Source: CALBRZ01 sp964511065 (GTDB lineage: Bacteria > Planctomycetota > Planctomycetia > Pirellulales > S012-138). From it: a stretch of DNA of 64,000 nucleotides. Under the pieces are notes generated by a model. That model was given only the letters and a program-made list of their open reading frames with translations. It ran no database searches and was not told the DNA's origin. Where the stretch lies: positions 29,704 through 93,703 of the forward strand of contig CAZEEG010000004.1 in assembly GCA_964511065.1 (NCBI GenBank). The letters run 5' to 3'. Shown in pieces: positions 39,301-47,396 of this stretch (positions within the stretch are counted from its first letter, which is position 1; the number at the start of each line of letters is the position of its first letter). Position numbers and translations under genes: made by a program.

Positions 39301-39762
39301 GTCACGCATCGCCTGGTTGTTTTCCAGATTCCACCGGCGAACCAGCCGGCCGGAATCGCCGGTCACCACCCGCTTGCCGTCGGGCGAAACGGCCAAGGCC
39401 GCCGGGTCGCCGGAAAAACTGGTCATTGCCGCCAACGATCCGCGAAAGGGCAGATCGTATACGCGAATGGTGCGGTCGATCCCTGCGGTGGCAAACTGCC
39501 GCCCGGCAGGGTTGATGGCCACGCTCAGCACGGCTCCCCGATGCTCACGCAGCGAACGGATCACCTCGCCCGAGGCTCGGTCCCAAACGGTCACGCCACC
39601 GGCCACGTCGGAGGAGACGAGCGTCTTGCCATCGGGCGAGTATCGCACGGCATAGAGCGGAGCCCTGTGCCCTGGCAGCCACGTGAGTTCCTGAGCCGCG
39701 GCGGCGGAGGTCGCAACCAGGCAACCCAGCCATACCAGCATGCGGAGGCCGTTCCGACGCAT
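33346..39762 (-). CDS. Giant secreted WD40-repeat protein
   Basis: The 2138-residue protein starts at ATG 39762 behind a GGGAG site and has a signal peptide (LRMLVWLGCLVATSAAAAQE). The whole mature part is WD40 repeats, roughly 40-50 blades, with motifs such as SADGKQIVTAGNDRVVKLW and VAFLPESKQLVSGGADRSV repeated every 40-45 residues; that makes several seven-bladed propellers in series. No catalytic domain, kinase or membrane segment apart from the signal is present. It is presumably a large exported or surface scaffold for protein-protein contact. A frame extension to 39837 does not improve the signal. The gene is flanked by long spacers and appears monocistronic. Confidence 0.94.
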   Translation of the reverse strand: MRRNGLRMLVWLGCLVATSAAAAQELTWLPGHRAPLYAVRYSPDGKTLVSSDVAGGVTVWDRASGEVIRSLREHRGAVLSVAINPAGRQFATAGIDRTIRVYDLPFRGSLAAMTSFSGDPAALAVSPDGKRVVTGDSGRLVRRWNLENNQAMRDFSGSTTAVVGVVLHPQGETVIAACDDGSLRAWNLGNGNVLGTWTGPPLSSLAMHPEGNFLAAGGTDGLLRLLRWPVAANRQLAGFGGEVRAAAVTADGTRTIAGGADQSVRIFHNGRGEQLHSLTNPAGPIHSIAAAHGESPLAAAGSEQGAVTFWDVREGKPAGRLDGHQGIIHALQFLPGNERFITAGQDGTLRLWQLPQAPAETEAHSQAVTALGVSRDRKFAVTGGADRTLALWTLPAAKKSHTAEDLPQPAACVAVNDDGTLIAVGDVTGTIRLFITAKGKKLQEAGSIGAHVGEVRGLLFLPGEQGLISCGADGTWKRWRVPLTTGPALPEGEQPWRLIATTADGSRIAAEGNDRIVYLVDGTNGKLLRKLEVQPQAATDLAFDAQGQHLYRTLPSGVVQVIDVESGQVLQELAGHQGTIHDLAAADTGPSLATAGEDGTIRIWNVPPAPIVVPAHEAAVAATAASRDGRVAATAAQDGSLIVWNTSSLKVGKQPAAQVRQLVAPKPLIVRKAAKDTAAIAALAFAADGSALYTGDAAGRLQAWDTAAVAKAADGQGAAVTEATVVTTAGSAVTALAVAADQGVLVSAHSDGVVRRWALPLPTVDVVEGLPASPMQAISADRKRLAVAGESAVKLFDVAERKQVRTLENAPDDLMTLAWSPAANRPYLAAGGKGGRVTLWNAADGQVLAAFAASKADIKALAFSPDGAALVTADIAGKVQTWQVESVIQAIKAMAEGAEKPAEGEAAQGPMPSQTLEGHQGAVRAVMWSADGQQIYTAGDDKTVRVWNAADGKAVKTLVQHAAAVHALATSKQQGLLVSASTDKQIRITKLADGAEAAVLASPEAALALDVSPDGHRLAAALTDGSVAVWDLASSQLLQGLPPAVGKAAGKEDAAVPPSRLVAWLADDAILANLGPAAGPAVAKIAAVSAVKAHEGAATAVAISADAAQVFTAGQDKQVKLWDAQGHEVRSFAGPAAAVRAVAIDSAGRVAASGDENAIYLWTVADGKAVGKFQTTAATRHLAFVAERPANDEANAKAETPMLAASMVDGRIRCFDQTGGLVREIVSGTAAGGPFAAVGDGRTILAPTPEHAMRFSALALERILTGHEGAVAAVAFLPESKQLVSGGADRSVRLWDREQGALVRTFSGAANAITAVAFAPEPKLVIATGADKQLRAWNLDNGQAAYTVELPVAATRLSADGTNHFVSSGNEATARLWDARQGKQMQLFAHGGVVSSAAVTADGAWIITAGSDKQLLRTANVCQQVVPAHDGKANAVAVSADGKQIVTAGNDRVVKLWTVEGEMVRQLGGASTALAHVAISPDGSQVAAGGDPQRTVQDVLVWKAEDGSLISRLATGSAVVCLGFDGDGRRLIVGGADSKMRSYEAEPLILGEVTTLPAVPTAVSPHPAADRYLVAGNDGKLRGVTSHLQQLLLGHEGAVHALAASADGKLIYSGGADKTVRQWNLETGEAARTFDGSGGAVLALELSPDGSLLLAGGADKVVRSWNATNGQPAWQETLPQAVRALHLVADGKRLVVASDDPLVRVFDLASDPGKPRLQETFTGHGSAVRSVAASADGSMIVSGGADNTLRQWHSVVVTAAVAHGGAVRQVAFTPDGGTILTAGEDGKALAWNGQSLERVRSLVDGKTPLSGIAVDPANEHVAVIGDDGTLQLLRRESGEPVAAWKTEDKLRAVAFGYQGQILAGGESGRIVNLALLDDGSLSEIQQFTEHTGPVLALAATESGEFYSTSADRSARRWFAATAAPRHVLAGHERQVVDLAFMADNVLVSASADGTARRWNLAEGGEAIVCQGHDGCILAMACRREGNEILTAGDDGTLRLWNENGEAVAQWTVPQTAGTVYAAAWAPNGRYLVTAGSAGQWQRWDRQTSGDAVEPVQVAPGHSASVTDIAWQAAGQRYATVDQSGKLFVWNAGDGNLLYHAQLPVPAAYGVAYSPDGKELAVATTDQRLVILALPSFAQ

Positions 39763-40208
39763 AAGCGTATCTCCCGTCAATCGGTGCAGAGCTCGTTGCC
39801 GGAACATCAGGATAACGTCCCGGGGGGACAGGTTCACGGGAAACTCTGCGGGAAGCGAGCCGCGCGGCGAGACTATGTCTTACTGCATCGGCTATTATGG
39901 CGGCGGGCGAAGCTTCACTTGATCCAATCGAAGGCACCGGCCGATCGCTGCCGTGCGGTGCAGGTTCAGGCTGTCGGGTAGCACACCGTTGCCCCCCAGA
40001 GCCATGGAACCTGGCCGCGTCACCATCGTTAGAACATTCGAAGCCAACCGTTCGGCAAAGCCCCAGTTTGCTACAGGCTTTTCCCCGCAGCATTCGCTTC
40101 AGATCAATGCGATGAGAACGCGGCTTTTCGACGACTTGGAACTGCCCCTTGCAGAAACGGCGAATTCAGCGCCACACCACCGTGCCGACGAGAAAGACCG
40201 GAGGCGGA
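39763..40208. other. Intergenic region between divergent genes
   Basis: The 446 bases hold the start regions of the WD40 gene (minus) and the GNAT gene (plus). No convincing small gene, hairpin or promoter pair was found. Confidence 0.5.
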
Positions 40209-41177
40209 ATGGTTATTTGCGAAACCCAGCGGTTGTACCTGCGGGAGTGGGTTCCCGATGACTGGAAGCGATTCCGGCCATTGGCAACCGACCCTCGGGT
40301 GCTGCGATACATCAGTCCCCGGAAATCATGGACCGACGAGCAGATCAAGTCTCGCATCGCCAACTGGATTGAAGTCGGCAGGCAACGGGGCTGGATTCAC
40401 TGGCCGGTTGTCTACCGCCAAGACGCCGAACTGATCGGCTTCTGCGGATTCTGGGACGGCTTCGCTCCTGAGGTCGAAATCGGCTGGCGTCTGCGACCAG
40501 AGTACTGGGGACAGGGACTCGCTACCGAAGCGGCCACGGCGATCATGGAGTACGGTTTTCGACGGTGGGGCTTTCCCCGCCTGATCTCCGTGGCCCAGCC
40601 CGATAACAAGGCGTCGCTCCGCGTCATGGAAAAGCTTGGGATGGCGTTTGAGCGGCGTTTTCACCACGAAGGCGTTGCGGTGGTCTGCTACTCCAAACAG
40701 AACCCTGCCTGGCACGACGCTCAGACGACGGGCCTGCTCGTTCGTCCCTATCAACAAGAAGACGAAGCCGACGTCATCCGGCTCTGGGAACTGGTCTTCC
40801 CCAACCCCACCTGGTGGAACGTTCCCTCGGAAACCATCGGCCTTAAGCTCACGGTTCAGCCGGAACTGTTTCTGGTTGCGGTAAGTGATGGCCGGGTGGT
40901 GGGAACGACCATGGCAGGCTTCGACGGACACCGAGGCTGGCTGCACCGTGTGGCCGTTCATCCCGACCGTCAACGTGAAGGGACCGGCCGAACGATGATG
41001 CTGGAAGCGGAGCGGCGACTGCAAGCGATCGGCTGCACAAAGGTCAATCTTCAAGTGCGCTCAGCAAACCCAGTCGCCGTGGCATTCTACGAAAGCCTTG
41101 GCTACACGGCCGAGGACCGCATCAGCTTGGGAAAACTCCTGAACAAGGAAGGCAGCCATAAGTCCGGCACCACCTGA
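40209..41177 (+). CDS. Two-domain GNAT N-acetyltransferase
   Basis: The 322-residue protein contains two GNAT domains in one chain. The first (about 1-165) is RimJ/RimL-like with LRPEYWGQGLATEAA as its acetyl-CoA-binding loop. The second (about 175-310) is of the YpeA-type GNAT group, with the loop VHPDRQREGTGRTMM and AFYESLGY. The start ATG 40209 lies next to GGAGGCGG. Substrates could be amines of small molecules or protein N-termini; they cannot be deduced. A fused pair suggests that two acetylation sites or one catalytic and one regulatory domain are involved. Confidence 0.88.
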   Translation: MVICETQRLYLREWVPDDWKRFRPLATDPRVLRYISPRKSWTDEQIKSRIANWIEVGRQRGWIHWPVVYRQDAELIGFCGFWDGFAPEVEIGWRLRPEYWGQGLATEAATAIMEYGFRRWGFPRLISVAQPDNKASLRVMEKLGMAFERRFHHEGVAVVCYSKQNPAWHDAQTTGLLVRPYQQEDEADVIRLWELVFPNPTWWNVPSETIGLKLTVQPELFLVAVSDGRVVGTTMAGFDGHRGWLHRVAVHPDRQREGTGRTMMLEAERRLQAIGCTKVNLQVRSANPVAVAFYESLGYTAEDRISLGKLLNKEGSHKSGTT

Positions 41178-41332
41178 CGGAATGACCATCAGCGGCGAAT
41201 GGTCCTGGCCGGTACCCAACCAACGGCCCTTGAGCATTGACATGCTTTGGCGCGATGGCCAATGGTGCTGCGGCCCGAATTGCCAGACCGTGCCTGACCT
41301 GCAACCACTTAAACCGGGCTTCCCGAAGCCGT

Positions 41333-44300
41333 TCAATAGTTGGCCTCGACGGTCTCGGCGACGCTGCCCTGCTCGCTGTAGTTCTCTTCCCCGAACCGAA
41401 CCATTGGGACATTTGGCTTGGGCCTGCCGAACGCATCTCTGGCACGTGCGGGTGTATAGAACGGCACAACGGCCGTAGAGACGTCATTATCGGTCAGCAA
41501 ACCGTCTGACCATGCATGGAACGTGATGCCGTGCTTATAGTTGATGACTAGATTCTCTGTGACGAGTGCGCGTGTGCTGATTCCGCCAATCCAAATCCCG
41601 TAGGTGGACGTAGACGTGCCCCGCCAGTCGTTATACCGGACGTCAGGCCACAATGAACTGTTCGCCACGATGTTGTCACGAATCACGATGCCACTGCCGA
41701 TCCTCGAAACCGAAATCCCAACACCTTCCCCGATTGTTCCGCCGCCTCGCGTATTGTATATGATGTTTCCTTCAATCACCGCGCCGGGGCCAAAGACTTC
41801 GATTCCAAACGCGTATGCGTCGCTGTAGACGGTGGAACCTCCGATGTCCTGAATGATGTTATTGCGGATGACATTCCCTCGGCCTTCGACCCGCATTCCG
41901 CGAAACGTGCCAAGGGAAATTTTCATGTCCTCTACCAGATGTCCGCCGTTGTTAAAGCTCTCGGTGTTCCTCTCGACCTCATCGTACGAGTCGTACAAGA
42001 ATATCGGGTACATGAATCCCTGGATGGTTCCGTTCCGCACGGTGATCCGGTCCTGGTTAGACGCATAGATACCGATAGCCGTGGTATCCGATGCAGTCGG
42101 CCCGATGATTCTATGTCCATTCAAATCGATGATTACGTCACTCGCGACAACTTCGATGGCAATGCCAGAGCCAACGCTAATATCTCGATCCAAGCGGTAG
42201 ATACCGGCTCTTGTGATCTTAGTCGGCCCGCTGATGGTAGTGACATTCTCGCGAGTCTGAGGCACGGAGAACTTCGCCTGGGGGACGGCGACCGGCGCGT
42301 AAGTCACGTATGTACCAGGGACCGTTTCAGCGCCAACGCCGGAACCGTGATCGTTATAGTTATTGCGGGCAAAGTAGGCGAGCGGTTCTGGGATCCCTGG
42401 CGTGTAATAGGGCACAACCGATTGGGTGACGTTGTTTCCGGAAAGCAGTCCATCGGCGCCGGAATGGAACGTAACGCCATAGTGGAAGTTAATGATCTGG
42501 TTCTCTGACACGAGTGCGCGAGTTGCCACACCCCCGACCCAGATACCCCAGGTCACATTGCCCGTAGCGATGCCGTCCGTGTTTGTTCGGTAGTTGCCCT
42601 CGGGCGCCAGGGCGCTATTGCTCAGAACATTTCCGCGGATCACCGAGCCGCCCCCGAGGCTGGACAGCGAGATTCCATAGCCGGTTCCGCGAATGGCGTA
42701 TACCGAGTTGCCTTCGACAAGCGCCCCCGGCCCGTAAACTTCGATGCCCATGACAAACGGGAGGCCGTACACGGTTGTCCCCCCGGTGTCTTGCACAATG
42801 TTGCCACGTATGATGTTCCCGCGGCCTTCCACCCGGATTCCGCGGAAAGTGTTTGCCACCAGCCTTACGCCTTCAATCAGGTGGCCACCATTGTCGAAGC
42901 TCCAATTTCGGCTCCGGATGTCGTCGTGATTGTCCGAAAGGTAGATGCCATACATGAACCCAATAATGGAGCCGTTGCGGATGGTAATCCGATCGCGGTT
43001 GACCGCCGCGATACCAATGGCTCGCGTTCCGGCCCCGCCGGTGCAGATAATCGAGTAGCCGTTCAGATCCAGAACCACGTCGCTAGCGAGGATATTGATG
43101 CCGTAGCCGGAACTTACCACGATATCCCGCTCGAGCCGGTAGTACCCTGGCACAGTGATGACGGTTGCTTCTGTGATCGCAATTACCCCGGAGCTCACTC
43201 CCAGGTTTTGGGTACGCGCTGCGGGCGCTACGGAGGTATTACTGGCAACGGGAAGCAGGCTGGGATCGGTTACAATGGGAACGTCGGCATCGGCCTGATT
43301 GCCGATGCCAATCGTGACGGATGACGATCCGCCCGGTACGTAGAACGGAACATCGGCCAGCGAGACAATATTGCTGCTGATGATTCCTTCCGCTGACGAC
43401 ACCACAGCTACGCCGATCGCGAAGTTGATGATTTCGTTTCTTGCGATCAGGGTGTTCGATGCAGTGCCACCGACCCAGATGCCCCAAGTTACAATCCCCC
43501 GCCCTGTCCCGTCGGTACCTGGCCGGTACGAAGCTTCCATCTCCCGGGAGCTGTTCGTCAAGACATTTGCAAGGATGATCGTGCCGCCGCCAAGGCTCGA
43601 AATGGAAATGCCATAGCCGGTACCGCGGATTGCATAAATTGTGTTTCCAGCAATGAGTGCTCCTGGCCCATAGCTTTCAATCCCCATCACGATGGGATTG
43701 CTGTACACGGTGGTGCCACCGGTATCCTGCACGAGGTTCCCCCGGACGACATTCCCTCGCCCTTCCACGCGGATGCCGCGGAAAGTGTTGGCGATCAGGC
43801 GCATCCCTTCAATCAAATGACCACCATTGTCAAAGCTGGTACCGGACGCCCGAACCTGGTCGTGATGATCGGAAAGATAGATGCCGTAGAAGAAACCGCG
43901 AATCGTTCCATTGCGAATGGTAATGTTGTTGCAGTTAATGGACCAAATGCCATAGCTGCGCGTACCGGGCCCGCCGAGACCAATAATGGAATAGCCATTC
44001 AGGTCGATGATGACATTATTGGCCTTCACGTTGATGCCGTTACCGGAGGTAACTACGATGTCTCGCTCCAGCCGATAATGTCCGGCCCGCGTAATTGTGG
44101 TTGGCCCCGTAATCGAGATAATACTGCCCGTGCTGCTGGTGTAAGGCGATGGCGACACGTACGCCTTGGATGTAGGCGATGCCGGTGGGGTATTCGTGGT
44201 CCCGCCGTTACTGTCGTTGTTGGCTGCAATGTAGCCCGAGGATGCCGAGCTTCCGGGCGTGTGATACGGCACGTCCGCTGCCGAGACGACATTCCCCGTG

Positions 44301-45343
44301 ACAAGTCCTTCTGCGACGGGTTGATAACTTACGCCATAGGTGTAGTTGATGATCAGGTTATTGGAGACGATGGCTCGCGTGCTGTCGCCGGCAATTCGAA
44401 TCCCCATCGTAAAGGCATTGTTTACGGTGCCATCCGTTTGAGGGCTGTAGTAGGCTTCGACCGTGCGGGAACTGTTCGCGATCGTATTCCCGTCTACAAC
44501 GGATCCGCTCCCGCGCGACGTGATGGAAATACCGTACCCGTGCCCGCGGATGGCGTAAATGACATTATTTTGAATCGTGGCGCCGGGCCCATAGCTTTCG
44601 ATTCCCATGATGAGGGGATTGGCATAAACGCTGGTGCCGCCGATATCCTGAATGATGTTGTCGCGCACCACATTGCCGTGACCTTCGACGCGAATGCCGC
44701 GGAATGTGTTGTCATAAATCTGCATGGATTCGATCAGATGTCCGCCATGCATGAAAGTTGAGTTGTTGGCTTCACGGGGACCGGCGTAGTCTGACAGGTA
44801 GATCCCGTACATGAAGCCGCGGATCGTACCATTTCGAATGGTAATGTTGCTCTCGCTAATCGCCCAGATGCCGATTCCCGTGGTTTGAGAGTTCAGTCGC
44901 CCGATAATCTGGTGTCCATCCAGATCGATAATGACGTCACTGGCCTGGATATTGATACCGTTTCCCGAGGTCACGACGATATCGTTTGCAAGGCGATACA
45001 GCCCCGGCCGCGTAATCGTGGTAGGACCGGTAATTAAGGTGGCATTCGAAAGGTCGTACTGCGAACTCGAACCGGGCGTGTGCGTTACACGGCTCGCGTC
45101 GTTGCCTGCCATAACGTTGAGCGAACTTCCAACCGCTGTTGACCCAATGGCCAGTTCGCTGACAGGCGCGAGGTGGTCGTTGGGGTCATCCGTTGTTTCA
45201 ACGTCCAATGCTGGCGCATAAAGCAGGTAGCGTTCTTCAAGACGTTCGATCCTCAAACGTGCTTTCGACGGCTTTTGTTGGCTCGCTGGCCTTTGCCGTT
45301 GTTGATGGGGCCCGCCACCTCGCAACCATTCGAATTTCAACAT
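41333..45343 (-). CDS. Right-handed beta-helix surface protein with four repeat modules
   Basis: The 1336-residue protein has a basic N-terminus with the planctomycete LEPR-XLL-type motif (RIERLEERYLL, about residues 31-41) instead of a classical signal; this motif is thought to mark a special export or anchoring route. Four modules of about 306-314 residues follow, starting near residues 103, 409, 719 and 1033. Each begins with an ITGPTTITRPGLYRL-like phrase and continues as parallel beta-helix rungs (NVIIDLNGYSIIG, ITIRNGTIRGF, GHLIEGMRL, RGIRVEGRGN). The base composition appears less GC-rich than the neighbours. It may be an adhesin or a carbohydrate-active protein, but no catalytic site was identified. 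Confidence 0.9.
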   Translation of the reverse strand: MLKFEWLRGGGPHQQRQRPASQQKPSKARLRIERLEERYLLYAPALDVETTDDPNDHLAPVSELAIGSTAVGSSLNVMAGNDASRVTHTPGSSSQYDLSNATLITGPTTITRPGLYRLANDIVVTSGNGINIQASDVIIDLDGHQIIGRLNSQTTGIGIWAISESNITIRNGTIRGFMYGIYLSDYAGPREANNSTFMHGGHLIESMQIYDNTFRGIRVEGHGNVVRDNIIQDIGGTSVYANPLIMGIESYGPGATIQNNVIYAIRGHGYGISITSRGSGSVVDGNTIANSSRTVEAYYSPQTDGTVNNAFTMGIRIAGDSTRAIVSNNLIINYTYGVSYQPVAEGLVTGNVVSAADVPYHTPGSSASSGYIAANNDSNGGTTNTPPASPTSKAYVSPSPYTSSTGSIISITGPTTITRAGHYRLERDIVVTSGNGINVKANNVIIDLNGYSIIGLGGPGTRSYGIWSINCNNITIRNGTIRGFFYGIYLSDHHDQVRASGTSFDNGGHLIEGMRLIANTFRGIRVEGRGNVVRGNLVQDTGGTTVYSNPIVMGIESYGPGALIAGNTIYAIRGTGYGISISSLGGGTIILANVLTNSSREMEASYRPGTDGTGRGIVTWGIWVGGTASNTLIARNEIINFAIGVAVVSSAEGIISSNIVSLADVPFYVPGGSSSVTIGIGNQADADVPIVTDPSLLPVASNTSVAPAARTQNLGVSSGVIAITEATVITVPGYYRLERDIVVSSGYGINILASDVVLDLNGYSIICTGGAGTRAIGIAAVNRDRITIRNGSIIGFMYGIYLSDNHDDIRSRNWSFDNGGHLIEGVRLVANTFRGIRVEGRGNIIRGNIVQDTGGTTVYGLPFVMGIEVYGPGALVEGNSVYAIRGTGYGISLSSLGGGSVIRGNVLSNSALAPEGNYRTNTDGIATGNVTWGIWVGGVATRALVSENQIINFHYGVTFHSGADGLLSGNNVTQSVVPYYTPGIPEPLAYFARNNYNDHGSGVGAETVPGTYVTYAPVAVPQAKFSVPQTRENVTTISGPTKITRAGIYRLDRDISVGSGIAIEVVASDVIIDLNGHRIIGPTASDTTAIGIYASNQDRITVRNGTIQGFMYPIFLYDSYDEVERNTESFNNGGHLVEDMKISLGTFRGMRVEGRGNVIRNNIIQDIGGSTVYSDAYAFGIEVFGPGAVIEGNIIYNTRGGGTIGEGVGISVSRIGSGIVIRDNIVANSSLWPDVRYNDWRGTSTSTYGIWIGGISTRALVTENLVINYKHGITFHAWSDGLLTDNDVSTAVVPFYTPARARDAFGRPKPNVPMVRFGEENYSEQGSVAETVEANY
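41430..45037 (-). repeat. Four-fold intragenic repeat in the beta-helix gene
   Basis: Four consecutive modules of about 920-940 bases are related at the protein level throughout, with nearly identical stretches such as GGHLIEGMRLIANTFRG. They arose by tandem duplication and have diverged moderately. Short reads could collapse such repeats, so the copy number should be treated with care. Confidence 0.8.
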
Positions 45344-45828
45344 GAATCAACAGCTCCTAGTAAGGCGAGTGGATTGCGGTCGAACAATCAACTCAAGCAA
45401 AGGCTGCACGGGCCGATGCGTCCTTCCTGGATCCGTTTTCGTGCTTGCCACTGGGTTCCGACGGCACGTTCCATGTAGACGCCGCGACATCCTAGTTAAA
45501 TTGCGAGGGATAAGAAAAGCAAGCGGAAAGATACAGGGACTGCGTAAAGTAGCGCAAATATCGCAACTAAAGCCCCTGGCGGTGGATAGAGCAATCCTGA
45601 GGGGGGTTGCAACGAATGTCCAAGGGACAGAGCGCTAGCCCCCCTGATGGAGCCAGAATCGAAGTACAGTTGCCACTGCGCATATCAGACGGCCGCTACA
45701 TAGAAGCTGCCTGCGGGCTGGCGCAAAGTGCAGCGGAACAAGGTCCATTTTTGCCTAGCGCAGCAGCGGCCCGTCCAACTTGGCGATGCGGACCGGCCCC
45801 AGGCACGTAGCGTTCTCTTGGCCGGCGT
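45344..45828. other. Intergenic region
   Basis: The 485 bases upstream of the beta-helix gene and downstream of the OYE-family gene are less GC-rich than average between about 45480 and 45640. No gene, RNA or terminator could be supported. Confidence 0.5.
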
Positions 45829-46989
45829 TTACCTGGCTCGGCGGCGGACGGCGTAGCCATAGGGGACAGGCCAGGCCGGCTCTTCGCCCAGTTCTTGCTG
45901 AGCCTTGAGGGCCCAGTAGGGCTCGCGGAGCAGTTCACGGCCGATGAACACCAGATCGGCATCGCCGCCGGTGATGATCTCGTTAGCGTGCTGCGGTTCG
46001 GTGATGAGCCCCACGGCGCCGGTGCGGATGTCCGCCTCATCGCGAATCTGTCGTGCCAGGGGCACCTGGTAACCGCGTCCGACGGGAATCCGGGCCTTTG
46101 GAACCAAGGCGCCAGAGGAAACGTCGATCAGATCAACTCCCCGATCTTTCAAGTGCCGGGCCAGCACTACCGATTGTTCGGCATCCCAGCCGCCATCCAC
46201 CCAATCGGTGGCCGAGATGCGCACGAACAGTGGCAGTTCGTCGGGGATCAGGCGGCGCAGACACTCGGCAACTTCCAAGGTCAGCCGCATCCGGTTCTCC
46301 AGGCTGCCGCCGTACCTGTCATCGCGCTGGTTGCTCAGTGGAGAGAGGAACTCGTGCAGCAGGTAACCGTGGGCGGCGTGAATCTCGATCACGCGGAACC
46401 CGGCCGCCAGCGCGCGGCGAGCGCCGGCTTCAAATGCAGCGATAATTTCCTTGATGCCGGCCTCGTCCAACGGCGTCGGCACCGGGTCGCCTTCCTGAAA
46501 GGGGATAGGGCTGGGGCCGACCACCGGCCAGCCACCCTGCTCGGGTGCTTTGAGACTGGAACCGCCCAGCCAGGGAGGTTCGCAACTGGCCTTCCGCCCG
46601 GCATGGGCAAGCTGGATGCCTGCGACCGCTCCCTGCGATTCCACGAACCGGGCGATTCGGGCCAGCGGCTCGATGTGTTGATCGTCCCAGATTCCCATGT
46701 CGGCCGGCGAGATGCGTCCCTGCGGCGTTACGGCCGTCGCCTCAACGAAGATCAACGCCGTTCCGCCGACGGCCCTGCTACCCAGATGGACCAGGTGCCA
46801 ATCGTTGGCCAGCCCATCCTCGCAACTGTACTGGCACATGGGCGACATCACGATCCGGTTGCGGAACGTCACCCCGCGGATTGTCAGCGGGCTCAGAAGA
46901 TCGACCTCGGGCACTTCCCGATCGTGGTCGGTGCCGGCCGGGCAGCCGTGGGGAGGCGCAGCGTCGCTGGGGTGGGATTCCGTGTCCAT
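45829..46989 (-). CDS. Old-yellow-enzyme family NADH:flavin oxidoreductase (YqjM/NamA type)
   Basis: The 386-residue FMN enzyme reduces activated C=C bonds with NAD(P)H. It has the YqjM-class N-terminus SPMCQYSCEDGLANDWH, whose cysteine tunes the flavin, the flavin-contacting HAGRK, the substrate-binding HAAHGYLLHEFLSP with the RYGGSLENR signature, and the C-terminal phosphate-binding GGDADLVFIGRELL. The start ATG at 46989 gives a normal length plus a 35-residue polar N-terminal extension. It is cytoplasmic. The TIGR03790 gene is upstream on the same strand, 407 bases away, without obvious relation. Confidence 0.94.
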   Translation of the reverse strand: MDTESHPSDAAPPHGCPAGTDHDREVPEVDLLSPLTIRGVTFRNRIVMSPMCQYSCEDGLANDWHLVHLGSRAVGGTALIFVEATAVTPQGRISPADMGIWDDQHIEPLARIARFVESQGAVAGIQLAHAGRKASCEPPWLGGSSLKAPEQGGWPVVGPSPIPFQEGDPVPTPLDEAGIKEIIAAFEAGARRALAAGFRVIEIHAAHGYLLHEFLSPLSNQRDDRYGGSLENRMRLTLEVAECLRRLIPDELPLFVRISATDWVDGGWDAEQSVVLARHLKDRGVDLIDVSSGALVPKARIPVGRGYQVPLARQIRDEADIRTGAVGLITEPQHANEIITGGDADLVFIGRELLREPYWALKAQQELGEEPAWPVPYGYAVRRRAR

Positions 46990-47396
46990 CGCTGATTCCG
47001 TAGAACGTGTAAAGGGCTTCGGTGATCCGTTGTGACGTCGAGCTGATTGATGCCTGCGCAGCAAATGTCTGCTTGATTTCAGGCGGGGCTGCCGAAACCC
47101 GGCCCAATGTCCGGGCAAGCAGACGGTGTCCGGCGCCGATCTTTCGGCGGCCGGACATGGTCCGCGCAACCATTCATCAACAAAGGGCACAACCGCAGCT
47201 TACAGGACCAGGCAGGCCGCCGTAATGACTCGCAGCAATCCTCAATCGCGATTTCGCGAATTGAAGTTCCTGGGGGCCGCCCGCCATCTCGCCGGGCTTC
47301 CGTGGCGTGCATCTTACATGCCAAAACGCCGTGGCCGCAAAGTCCCCAGTGGGGGTGCTGCCGTGAACAGGCCGTCGCACGCAACGGGCGCTAGGG
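46990..47396. other. Intergenic region
   Basis: No supported gene in these 407 bases. A short plus-strand frame starting near 47225 has arginine-rich composition and runs into the antisense of the next gene, so it is not called. Confidence 0.45.
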
